Of a stretch of 64,000 nt of DNA, positions 23,560 through 33,055 are shown one piece after another. A program made the translations under genes and the position numbers. The stretch comes from Takakia lepidozioides (Eukaryota; Streptophyta; Takakiopsida; Takakiales; Takakiaceae), in NCBI GenBank assembly GCA_030704615.1, contig CM060731.1, positions 35,094,001-35,158,000 of the forward strand, written 5' to 3'. Every line of letters begins with the position of its first letter. The stretch's first letter is position 1. The notes beneath the pieces were generated by a model, which saw only the letters and a list, made by a program, of their open reading frames with translations, ran no database searches and had not been told where the DNA came from.

Positions 23560-23786
23560 GGTGCCTCCATTATACCCACATTGCCACCAATATCCTTTGA
23601 AGTGTCCAGGCCATCAATCACTTCTTGATTGTAGCCCAATGTATGCTTGAGATCAGCAGAGTAGAGAGAAAATACGTATGAAATTCCACCGCAGGCTTGC
23701 ATCCACATGCCAAGACACAACCCTAACCACTTGTCGTTCAGAAATTTCTTTGCCTCAACCCCCTCATTTCTCAAATAGGCTATCAC
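23560..23786 (-). pseudogene. Nodulin-like/MFS transporter, first-exon fragment
   Basis: Reads NEGVEAKKFLNDKWLGLCLG, then MWMQACGGISYVFSLYSADL and GYNQEVIDGLDTSKDIGGNV. This is the N-terminal Nodulin-like domain (first transmembrane helix and loop) of plant major-facilitator proteins. No ATG precedes it in frame and no other exon of the family follows. Its downstream edge runs into the intron-like repeat unit shared with the OSB fragments. Confidence 0.7.
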
Positions 23787-23962
23787 CCACTATAGCTTGA
23801 TTGTCAGGTCTCTGACATCATCTGTAAATAGAATGCTGACCGTGCGCATACATTTGCCTACACTTCAGCTTGTCTAGTTTGAGCAACATTTCACTTGTGG
23901 CCCAAGACAGAGAAAAAAGACACAATTTTGTTGTTGCTGCCAAGGAGAAGATATAATCCAGG

Positions 23963-24280
23963 TTAAATTGAACCAGCCTGAACAGTGTCGATGTCCATAG
24001 TAAGTGGAGCACTTGAAGGCATCTCCACATGGAGTGTGTCGACCAGAGAAGGGAGTCCAGCTATAAAAACTGACTCCTCGTTCTTAAACAGAGCCTCCAC
24101 ATCAAACTCCTTGCTCCAGTCAGCTACAATTGCAGATTTGGCATGCTCACTGACCTCCCGCATAGGTGGCCCACTGTGTAGTACGGGATTTTTCCTGCCA
24201 TCGAAACAGGATAAATAAATGTCAGTTCCAAGAATCTTCTCGAAGGGTAACCAAAGTAACTGTGGATTCTTGGCTTGCAT
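23963..24280 (-). CDS. Unrecognised open reading frame
   Basis: About 105 codons with an amino-acid mix like a real protein (LPFEKILGTDIYLSCFDGRK, then SGPPMREVSEHAKSAIVADW and FDVEALFKNEESVFIAGLPS). I do not recognise it. It lies between the nodulin-like exon and a triplicated repeat and may be another captured exon rather than a gene. Confidence 0.3.
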   Translation of the reverse strand: MQAKNPQLLWLPFEKILGTDIYLSCFDGRKNPVLHSGPPMREVSEHAKSAIVADWSKEFDVEALFKNEESVFIAGLPSLVDTLHVEMPSSAPLTMDIDTVQAGSI

Positions 24281-24439
24281 TTGAAACGTATATAAGTGGT
24301 TTTACTGTAAAAGGAATTGTACATGTATCCCTAGTAATGCTGAAGATGTTGAGCTGGGTTACACAGGACTGAGACCTTCATTCCAGTCGTGAAGCACAAT
24401 ACGTGCAATTGCAATAGTGCCACCCACTCCCCCCTTTTT

Positions 24440-25290
24440 GAGCTTTCCACGCACCCTGTTTTCCCTTCTTATCAGAATCGGCCCTACATTTCCATGTTGA
24501 ATTCTGCAAGTTAGTTGATTGAGTGAACCTTTCGTAGTTTGAAGTGACTTTGACATAATACCGCCAATGTGACACATGAAAGTATCCAAAAATAGGTAAA
24601 CAGAGATGAGGAGAAGCTGTGGGATGAATACTTTTCTGACCCTAGCCAATGGTGGGACAAACGAAGCTAAGAGATGAATGCCTGCAGATTATCAGATGTC
24701 ATTCTGAAGGCTGCAAACACAAGCTGCACACACAAGAAGTCCTTTAGGGTTGATGTTCGGTCAAATCCTCCATGGGTCATGACACAAGGTCAAGGACAAT
24801 GTGGTGAGTGCACCTTCTTCTTCAACCTATTTCTGCCTATTTTACCCTCTCATAGACTCGGCCTTGAGATGCATATTGAACTCTGTAAGTTAGCTCGTTG
24901 GGTGGATCTGTAGTGGTTAGGAGTGACTTTGACAAGTTATTGCTGATGTGGCAGCAGGAAGTATCCAAAAACAGATAACATGGATGAGGGGAAGGCGCCT
25001 TCTTCAACACATTTCACCCTGTTTTTCCCTCTTATCAGAATCTGCCCTACATTTGGTACAATTCCAGCTCTGAAGATGTCACCATGGATTCTGCAAGTTA
25101 GCTGATTGAGTGAACCTTTGGTAGTTTGGAGTGACTTTGACTTGATACTGCCAATGTATCACAGGAAAGTATCCAAAAACAGGTAAACAGACATGAGGAG
25201 AAGCTGTGGGATGAATACTTTTCTGACCCCGGCCAATAGTGGGACAACCAAGGCAAAAAGGTGAATGTCTGTCAAATTACCAGATGTTAT
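24440..25290 (+). repeat. Three diverged copies of an intron-plus-OSB-motif unit
   Basis: Units begin near 24440, 24800 and 25005. Each has a T-rich run, the tract TTAG.TGATTGAGTG, TGACTTTGAC, then TATCCAAAAA. Units 1 and 3 end in the OSB motif first half at 24608-24690 (EEKLWDEYFSDPSQWWDKRS) and 25195-25280 (EEKLWDEYFSDP, then KKVNV). The start of unit 2 overlaps VRSNPPWVMTQ at about 24753, which resembles the motif's second half. Parts of the unit recur at 20395-20460, 23420-23560 and 33760-33860. Units 1 and 3 run straight into PPR-like sequence. Confidence 0.62.
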
Positions 25291-26245
25291 TTTGAAATTG
25301 TACCAAATGTCATTCTGGACACTGCCCTAGTGGACATGTATGCACGTGCATTGAGGACGCAAATGGAGTACTTGACAATATGGCTGAACGAAATGTGGTG
25401 TCGTGGATATGCCCAGCGTGGTTGTCATAGGGAGGTCTGCAACTATTTGAAGGAATGCAAAAGAACGACTTGAAGCCGGACAGTATCACCTTCGTACATG
25501 TGTTCTCTCTGCATGCAGCCACACTGGCCTATTGAATGAAGGAAGACGCTACTTTGATTCCCTGAGTCAAGATCACGGTGTTACTCCGACAGTAAAGTAC
25601 TTTGGTTGCACGGTGGACCTTCTTGGACTTGCGGGACAACTGGATGGGGCAATGGACCTCATTAAGAAATGCCAATCAATATTCCAGATGTTGTGGTGTG
25701 AAAGGCCTTGTTAGGTGCGTGCAGAATCCATGGCAATGTGGAGATGGCTGAACGTGCGGCAACATCTATCCTCAAGTGGGATGAACAGGATGCTGCGTGC
25801 TGCTATCAAACATCCATGCCGCAGCTGGCAGGTGGGGCGATAGTGCACAAGGTGAAAAAAATGATGAAGGTCAGAGGGGTTAGAAAGGAGCCAGGTCGCT
25901 GCTGCATTGAGGTTGGCAACAGGGTGCACACCTTCGTTGTAGATGACAAGTTGCATGAGAAGTTTGTCTAGGGCAGATGAAGGAGGCGGGATATGTTCCT
26001 GACACGTGCTTTGTATTGCATGATGTGGGGGAGGAGGAAAAGGAATTTTCTCTTTGCCACCATAGTGAGAAGCTGGCCATTGGTTTTGGGCTGATCAGCA
26101 CGACCCCTAGGACGCCTCTCCCTCTCATCAAGAATCTTCAAGTGTGTGGTGACTGCCACACCTCCACCAAAGTCATCTCAAAGATTGTGGGCCGAGCAAT
26201 TGTTGTACGGGATTTCCTGAGAGTATTGACCATCATGTACTGTTG
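25290..26245 (+). pseudogene. PPR S/E/E+/DYW fragment
   Basis: A broken L-S unit (VPNVILDTALVDMYARA) is followed by LLNEGRRYFDSLSQDHGVTP, TVDLLGLAGQLDGAMDLI, GACRIHGNVEMAERAATSIL, AAGRW, EPGRCCIEVGNRVHTFVVDD and then, after a small deletion at 25970, [20 protein letters not shown] through [16 protein letters not shown] and [20 protein letters not shown]. It loses the last 15 or so residues (no CSCGDYW). The DYW part is the longest uninterrupted one outside 10977-11282. Confidence 0.82.
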
Positions 26246-26279
26246 AGTGCATTTCCTATGGCATATCCACAGGAAATGA

Positions 26280-28165
26280 TAGTGGGGTGTGGGAGCATTG
26301 AGGATGCGAAGGCAGTGTTCAACAATATGGCTGAATAAAATGTGGTGTCATGGACCGCGATGCTTGCAGGGTATGCACAGCAGGAGCGCGGGACGGAGGC
26401 TTTGGAGACCTATGAGCAAATGATGGTGGAAGGGGTGAAGCCCGACACATCTGTGGGTTTGCAAGCCTGGCAGCCCTAGAAAAGGGCAAAGAGGTGCAAG
26501 GTGACATCGTCAAAGCTGGAATTGTACCAGATGTCATTGTGAACACTACCCTGGTGGACATGTATGCCAAACGTGGGTGCATTAAGGATGCAAAGGGAGT
26601 TTTCAACACTATGGCTGAACGAGATGTGGTGTTATTGAAGACGATGCTTGCAGGGTATCCACAGCAGGGACGTGGTATGGGGGCTTTGGAGACCTATGAT
26701 CAGATGATGTGGCAAGGGGTGAAGCCCAACCACGTCACGTTTCTATGCATTAGCAATGCGTGTGCAAGCCTGGCAGCTCTGGAAAAGGGCGAAAGAGGTC
26801 CATGGCGACATGGTCAGAGCTGCAGTTGTACCAAATGTCATTCTGAACAATACCCTCGTGGATATGTATGAAGGGAGTGTTCGACAGTATGGCTGAACGA
26901 GATGTGGTGTCATGGAGTGCGATGATTACAGGATATGCACAGCAAGGGCGCGGGATGGAGGCTTTGGAGACCTATGAGCAAATGATGTGCGAAGGGGGTG
27001 AAGCCCAACTACATGACGTTTGTTTGCATTTGCAATGCGTGTGCAAGCCTGGCAGCCCTGGAAAAGTGCAAAGAGGTCCATGGTGACATTATCAAATCTG
27101 GAATTGTACCCGATGTCATTCTGAACACTGCCCTGGTGGACATGTATGTCAAATGTGCGTGCATTGAGGATGCAAATTGAGTGTTTGACAGTATTGCTGA
27201 ACGTGATGTGGTGTCGTGGAGTGTGATGATTGCAAGATATGCACAGCAAGGGTGCATGATGGAGGCTTTGGAGACCTATGAGCAAATGATTTGCGAAGGG
27301 GTGAAAACCAACCACATCACATTTGTTTGTCTTTGCAATGCGTGTGCAAGCCTGGGAGCTCTGGAAAAGGGGAAAGATCTTTAGAGGCCCATGGTGACAT
27401 CGTCAAAGCTGGAATTGTACCTGATGTCATACTGAACACTGCCTTGGTGGACATGTATGCCACATGTGGGTGCATTAAGGATGCAATGGGAGTTCATTTC
27501 AACACCATGGCTGAACAAGATATGGTGTCGTGGAACGCGATGCTTGCAGGGGTTTGCACAGCAGGGGCGTGGGATGGAGGTTTTGGAGACCTATGAGCAA
27601 ATGATGGGGGAAGGGGTGAAGCCACATCACGTTTGTGTGCGTTTGCAGTTCGTGTGCAAGTCTGGCAGCCCTGGAAAAGGGCAAAGAGGTGCATGGTTGC
27701 ATCGCCAAAGCTGGAATTGTACCAGATGTGATTTTGAACAATACCCTCGTGGACATGTATGCCAAATGTGGGTGCATCAAGGATGCGGAGGGAGTGTTCA
27801 ACAGTATGGCTAAACAAGATTTGGTGCTATATCAAACATCTATGCTGCAGCTGGCAGGTGGGTTGATACTGTAAAGGTGAGAAGAATGATGAAGGTCAGA
27901 GGGGTTGAAAAGGAGCCAGGTCGCTGCTGCATTGAGGTTTGCAACAGGGTGCACACTTCATTGTAGATGACAAGTTGCATCCCATAATTAAGGAAATCCA
28001 TGCTGAGCTGAGAAGATTGTCTGGGAAGATGAAGGAGGCGGGGTATGTGCCTGACAGACGCTTTGTATTGCATGATGTGGGGAGGAGGAAAAGGAATTTT
28101 CTCTTTGCCACCACAGTGAGAAGCTGGCCATTGGTTTTGGGCTGATCAGCATGACCCCTAGCGAC
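26280..28165 (+). pseudogene. PPR PLS-unit array joined to a truncated DYW end
   Basis: 26280-27830 holds about five P-L-S units of roughly 300 bp with stops and indels. 27830-28165 jumps straight into E+ (YQTSMLQLAGG, a decayed YAAAGRW), EPGRCCIEVCNRVH and DYW ([18 protein letters not shown], then a frameshift, [12 protein letters not shown]). It stops at 28160 where unrelated DNA begins. The E motif is missing altogether. Confidence 0.8.
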
Positions 28166-28284
28166 GAATTCTGAGAACTACGTTCAATTTTTCACAAAAA
28201 AAGGTGGGTCATCCCCACTGTGTTACATGCAGAGATCCCGTGTTTTGTTTTTTTCTGGAAGAAAAATGGCGGATCTGCATTTCA

Positions 28285-28470
28285 ATGTTCACTTTGGATA
28301 ATGTGAGTGTGCACCTACTTTCCAGCTTCCAGACCTTTCATCTTGATGCACTTAAGCAAGAGACAGACAAATGTATCTGAATCTGCTGAGATGCCTCCTA
28401 CATTTGGCATACATGTCCACGAGGTTATTGTTCAGAATCACATCTGGTACAATTCTTGCTTTCGGAATGA
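28285..28470 (-). pseudogene. PPR N-terminal fragment
   Basis: The minus strand reads GIVPDVILNNNLVDMYAKC joined to GGISADSDTFVCLLLKCIKM and KGLEAGK.VHTHIIQS. The same unusual join of a repeat to the N-terminal piece is seen at 20700-20870 (plus) and 35250-35440 (minus), so this rearranged junction was itself copied. Confidence 0.7.
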
Positions 28471-28945
28471 CTTCGGATGAATTTCGGCGCCAAAATTCAT
28501 CTGTTGCAAGGAAAAAAAAAAAATGAAGGGAGGACTTCATATGAATTTTGGCACCGAAATTCATCCGCAGGACAGCAGAATTAGGGTCGAAAAAAAAAAA
28601 AAAAAAACGAATTTCGGTGCCGAAATTCATCCCTACTGTCGATTCGGGATTACTGTCATTCGGATATCGGCACCGAAATCCGGACATGTGGTGAATCATG
28701 ACTGTAATCACGAACACATTCATCCGTATTTCGGCGCCGAAATTCATCCCTTATGTGCAGAAACAATTTCATGAAGAACATGTCCATCCGAATTTCGACA
28801 CCGAAATCCATCCGTCGGGTGCTTGCTCAGTTTCATGAGGTGAACAAATTTCGATTTCTGTCGCCGGCATTCATCCCCTGGCTTCCAAATCTGTTACATG
28901 ACATAGATGTTTATCCAGATTTCGGTGCCGAAATTCATGAGAATG
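28470..28945. repeat. Array of palindromes with a 64-bp period
   Basis: Eight copies of a 20-25 bp palindrome of the form GAATTTCGGTGCCGAAATTC lie with centres near 28490, 28554, 28621, 28672, 28736, 28800, 28861 and 28927. Six steps are 61-67 bp and one is 51 bp. The DNA between is about 40 bp and only weakly alike, some sharing TTTCATGA..ACATGT. Two spacers contain long A-tracts. It lies directly upstream of an unrecognised frame and a gypsy element. It is a diverged tandem repeat, not a CRISPR array. Confidence 0.82.
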
Positions 28946-29185
28946 CTTGATTTATTGTAGCCCAACTTGTGGTACATCACAATTCAGGCACCAAATATCC
29001 GATGTGAACTTGTTGTGGTCGTCCGTATTTGTAACGTACGGTACACACCTTCATCCATACGTGCACTGATCACCCATCCTGTTGGATATAGAATCCTCCA
29101 TAAAATGATTGTGGTTTTATGTAGGACACACTCTTCTCATTGCAGGACTTCGCTGTGGAGCGTACCGAGAGTTGCCGTCTTCAAC

Positions 29186-29719
29186 ATGAACTCCCGTATT
29201 TGGGTAAACGTGTACTTCCATCCTGATTCTCTGAAAGCTAAAATACCCTACGACCAAGGATTTGCGATTGTCACTGAGCAGTACTTGTTTGTGAAGTTCG
29301 GGCTCCACCCTGGAACGGTGTTTTTGGAAGAGGAGACGAAGAATGCTTATGGAAATTTTCTGGAAAGTGTCGTCATTCTGCATGCAGATTTCGGAAAGGG
29401 CAAAGAGTGGCGGCTCCCAGCTTCTGAATCCATCCGGTACAGTGCAATTGATGAAATCGTGCCTAAAGAGTTCTCACGCTGGAACTTGGTTGATCCTCCT
29501 TCCACAAGAGGGTCTGGTGTGCAAGATGTGAAGTCTGCCATGAAGGATGTGGGCATCTCTTCACAAGCAGAGAAGCCCAAACATGTGAAAGGGAAATCCA
29601 GGAAAACAGGGAAACAGTCGTCCACGACTTATCCAGTGACGATGAAGACTGTATGGTCCTTCCATCGTATGTTTCGAAGTTGTCCATCACTAGGAGTCTT
29701 CAGAAGTCGGAAACAATGA
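29186..29719 (+). CDS. Unrecognised reading frame beside the gypsy element
   Basis: From ATG 29186 there are 177 open codons. The first half has a compact, protein-like composition (MNSRIWVNVYFHPDSLKAKI, then QGFAIVTEQYLFVKFGLHPG). The end is Lys/Ser-rich. The open frame extends upstream to 28967 without a good start. I see no family motif. It may belong to the mobile element or be a host gene fragment. Confidence 0.4.
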   Translation: MNSRIWVNVYFHPDSLKAKIPYDQGFAIVTEQYLFVKFGLHPGTVFLEEETKNAYGNFLESVVILHADFGKGKEWRLPASESIRYSAIDEIVPKEFSRWNLVDPPSTRGSGVQDVKSAMKDVGISSQAEKPKHVKGKSRKTGKQSSTTYPVTMKTVWSFHRMFRSCPSLGVFRSRKQ

Positions 29720-29765
29720 GCACACACCCTCCGACTCAACTTCCGTCCGCTCAGTAATCGACATA

Positions 29766-30960
29766 TTGCGGAGGATGAAGACAGCGGGTTCCCGCTCCAG
29801 TGACCTTCTTAGGCTTGATTACGACAAAACTCCAATGTATGATAGAGTGCGGGCTTCTTTCAACACCCCTACTCCACAATTGCATCCTTTACCCATTATG
29901 GGTTTGGGCTATCGTTGGAGTCTTGACTTCGCTGGTCAATTGCCACTGACGATTCGCCATAACAAGTATGTGCTGGTGATGGTGGAACATTTCTCCAAAT
30001 GGATTGAACTGGTGGCATTGCCTAACAAAGCAAGTGAGGGGGTTGCGTATGCATTCTTAGATCGAGTGCTTAGCCAATTTGGTGCTCCAGCCGAGGTACT
30101 TACGGACCAAGGGAGAAAGTTCTTGGGGGAGTTTCAGGCTTTGTGTGAGCAAGCCTTGATAGATCACCGCACTACTTCTCGGGATCATCCTGAGGCTGAT
30201 GGCTTGGCCGAGAGGGTTGTGCAAACAGTCAAACGAGGTTTGCGCAAGTATGGCTTGCAGAAGGGACACTTGGGAGATTGGGACCTTCAGCTACCTTGGT
30301 TGGTCGTGGGCTACAGGTTTAGCAAGCAAGCATCACTTGTCTCGTTCTCGCCTTATTTCCTTCTCTTTGGCCGAGAGCCAGATTTGCTTGCATCTATTCG
30401 CAGGGAGACTGCAGTAGTCCTCAACCTTGATAATCCGGATGGTGGACACAAGCATGTGCCCAGCGGGCAGAGTTGTTCAAGAGTGTCATGCTTATGGATT
30501 TTGAGAATCTTGCTATTGTCCAACACCGAGACACATTGAGGTACGTCACTATACGTGGAGGAGGATATCGGCCAGGTGTTCGGCGTTTCCATCTTGGGGA
30601 CTATGTGTATCTGCAGCAGACAACGCCTACAACCTTGGATGTCACAGCAGGTCGTGTGATTCTAAGGGTCCGGGAGGTGTTGCCTTCAGGAGTGTTGATT
30701 CTGGAGGGTCGAGATGGCATGGTATGGAAGGACCATGTGCGCAATTGTGCGCCATGTCACCTTCCACATGTGGATGGGATGATAGATCCCAACCTTGCAG
30801 TGGTACCTGCAGGGTTGCGTTGCATGCTATATGGGTATGCTGGTGGTGCCGCGACCATGTTGGTGTGTGACAAATGCTCAAGGGGGTGGTACATGGGATG
30901 CTTGACCGTCACTTGAGGAGGTTCCTAGTGGAGAATGGTTGTGTCCACGATGCTTTGGAT
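29766..30960 (+). pseudogene. Ty3/gypsy integrase with C-terminal PHD-finger relic
   Basis: Integrase core at about 29840-30420: WSLDFAGQLP (first Asp), VLTDQGRKFLGEF (second Asp) and DHPEADGLAERVVQTVKRG (Glu), then PYFLLFGREPD. The zinc-binding HHCC region is cut, with YDRVRASF where C.RVRASF is usual. A frameshift near 30465 leads to RRFHLGDYVYLQQ, RVILRVREVLPSGVLILEG (a chromatin-facing tail) and a PHD-like end, MLVCDKCSRGWYMGC. One more frameshift at 30910 separates this from LEEVPSGEWLCPRCFG. Two of the eight zinc ligands are changed (first-pair Cys to Tyr, His to Tyr). No RT or gag is present. Confidence 0.78.
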
Positions 30961-31222
30961 AGAGGTAGTGGGGCATGACAGTGGTGAGGTTGACAAGTGA
31001 TCCAAGGTCTAGCTAACGGGAGTTCAATGCTATGGACACCCAATTGAAGCCATGGATTGCAGGAAGACAAAAATGACGGGGCTACTTTTGCACCCGGCCT
31101 CTTGATCTATTGCCTTCGGACACTGGGACCTGGGCGATTGATGACCACGCGATGATCTTATTGGGATGGATATTTGTCAACTATCCGGTGTTAGAGGGAC
31201 CTAATCACCAGCAATGGGGGCG

Positions 31223-31309
31223 ATTGTGGTATAGCTTTCTAGGATTGTGTGCTTAGATTGTGTGGTGGACAGCGATGTATGTTGTGGCACGATGCTTAGG
31301 TGCACGACA
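31223..31309. repeat. 87-bp direct repeat, copy 1
   Basis: Identical in length and apparently in sequence to 31678-31764. The two copies are 455 bp apart. They look like the two ends of a tandem duplication, with ATTGTGGTATAGC at the left edge of each. The DNA between has GAGG/CCTC-rich stretches like an LTR or spacer, but I could not prove LTR borders. Confidence 0.8.
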
Positions 31310-31677
31310 GCTGTCATGGTTTTAGTCATGGTTATCTAGAATTACCTACTTCTAGTTAACTAGGACATTTTAGAGATATTTATATTTATATTTTGTGTGT
31401 TGGGACTTCATTTGGTCTCACATGCCAAGTGAGGCGTCGAGCCTCACTTGGGACATGGGGATAGGTTTTCCCCTTGTGAGGATAGAGGAGGCTCATCTTC
31501 TTGTAGTTGAGCCTCCATGAGCCTCTCTCACCTCCATAGCTCTAGGTATTGAGAGGGAGTGTGGTGAGGGCTTTGTAGGGTGGATTCCCTTAGCAAGGGT
31601 GCCCTTGGCTTGACTTAGTTTATGTGATTGAGTGGATTCATGAGTGGAGGGTTTCCATTATGTTCACTTCCATTATC

Positions 31678-31764
31678 ATTGTGGTATAGCTTTCTAGGAT
31701 TGTGTGCTTAGATTGTGTGGTGGACAGCGATGTATGTTGTGGCACGATGCTTAGGTGCACGACA
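31678..31764. repeat. 87-bp direct repeat, copy 2
   Basis: Partner of 31223-31309. It truncates the 3' end of the broken frames at 31765-32560. Confidence 0.8.
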
Positions 31765-32500
31765 TATGCTTTTGCTCCAGTTGTCGTCATTTGACTCTGT
31801 CTCCTCTTGTGCTTTGGCCAACAGTTTGACCCTTTTTAGTTGGAATGAAAGCCCGTGTTTCTTTTGACGAAAATTCATCCAATATCGGATGTTACACTTG
31901 ACTACAACGAGATCCCTTGAACGTACGGATTCTCCATCCATTTTTTGGCCATTTTCGTTAAGGACTTCTATTGTATTGTACATCTCATCGTTGTTTGTTT
32001 TTTGACGTTTGTTGTTACCGGACGTCGAGCCAGAGTTGTTTGCGTTAGTTTTTAGGAGCTTTTTGGTGAAGCTTATGTTGTTTCCACCCATCCACGTCAT
32101 GTCTTCGCCTCTCCCCCTTCAATTATCGAACCATTCTGTATTGTATTTGCATAGTCGAACAAGAAATGGCTGTCTTCTATCAATATTGTGAATTTTGCGT
32201 CTTTTAGTTCTTTGGCGAAAGTCACGAACTGTAATTCCCGGTTTTGCCAAGGTAGGGGAATTTTGCAATATCTACGAAGATTGCTATTTCTTCACGGTCC
32301 GAAGGGACGTTCCACAAGGCGCTGTGGAAGTTTGTCATGTAGGGCAGCGCTTCCATGTGCTCCCCACCTGTAGGGTATGATGGTCATTGGATGTGAAACT
32401 GTCGTATATCACGTTTGTCATGTCCTGGTGGGTTATTTCCTGGATTTGTTGGTCCGTTACAGTGTCTATTGTGTCGGCTATTTCCGACGTTGACATGGTT
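31765..32500 (-). pseudogene. Broken reading frames of unknown, perhaps viral or Polinton-like origin
   Basis: The minus strand starts after a (CT)n run with MSTSEIADTIDTVTDQQIQE at about 32495. It continues in a second frame (MEALPYMTNFHSALWNVPSD, then DIAKFPYLGKTG) and a third (TFAKELKDAKFTILIEDSHF). It then becomes a 110-codon frame from ATG 32100 (MTWMGGNNISF, a Ser/Asn/Lys-rich linker, SRDLVVVKCNIRYWMNFRQK, HGLSFQLKRVKLLAKAQ). These look like one gene split by three frameshifts. The Ser/Asn/Lys-rich linker followed by a beta-rich tail recalls DNA-binding proteins of large DNA viruses or virus-like transposons, but I cannot name a family. Its end is cut by the 87-bp repeat. Confidence 0.4.
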
Positions 32501-32514
32501 GTTTGTATGTATGG

Positions 32515-32518
<4 letters not shown>

Positions 32519-32559
<41 letters not shown>
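32519..32559. repeat. (GA)n microsatellite
   Basis: About 20 uninterrupted GA units just upstream of the putative start of the broken minus-strand frames. It could have been promoter-proximal. Confidence 0.95.
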
Positions 32560-32560
<1 letters not shown>

Positions 32561-32639
32561 CAGGGACAGATGAAAGTATATATCGGTGGGTTTTTTAGGA
32601 GAATTAAACCCTAAGAGTGCAACTTTAAAATTAATCACG

Positions 32640-33055
32640 CTAATCTATAGAACTATGGCTTTCTCTCTCAGGCCGAGGTTGATGCTACACCGCTTTGCTA
32701 GGAAGTTAGGTGCAAGGTGCGATGTAACAATATGTTATATTCCTCTGCTTCACCTGTACCTGGAAGCATCATTTGATTAGGGACCCTCTCACAATCGGTT
32801 ATTTTCTTAGTAGCAACACCTAGTGAAGACGAAAGGCCTAGTCCATTGATGTTTGATTCAGGCCCAACTATGTTGATTGAGGAATTCCAATAGGAGATGG
32901 CCCTTCACTTCCTGCTCACAATTGTTTTGTTCCTGTCATAAAAGCAGAGAACCTCACATCAGAACGTATAGGCTTACAAATACATACAGATCCATCTGCA
33001 CTTTTTCAGTGCTCAAAGAAGATTGGCACAGGCATCAGAATACACATGAGGTTCA
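32640..33055. other. No gene seen
   Basis: Unremarkable spacer. Short frames only. Confidence 0.4.

Noticed and set aside
28470-28945. CRISPR-like array (repeats with unlike spacers)
   Set aside because: The repeats are imperfect palindromes with drifting length, the spacers share weak similarity with each other, and the DNA is plant nuclear. A diverged tandem repeat explains it.
31312-31678. Gypsy LTR (TGTCATGG...TTATCA)
   Set aside because: There is no purine tract before it and no partner LTR in the window; the 87-bp repeats fit a tandem duplication just as well.
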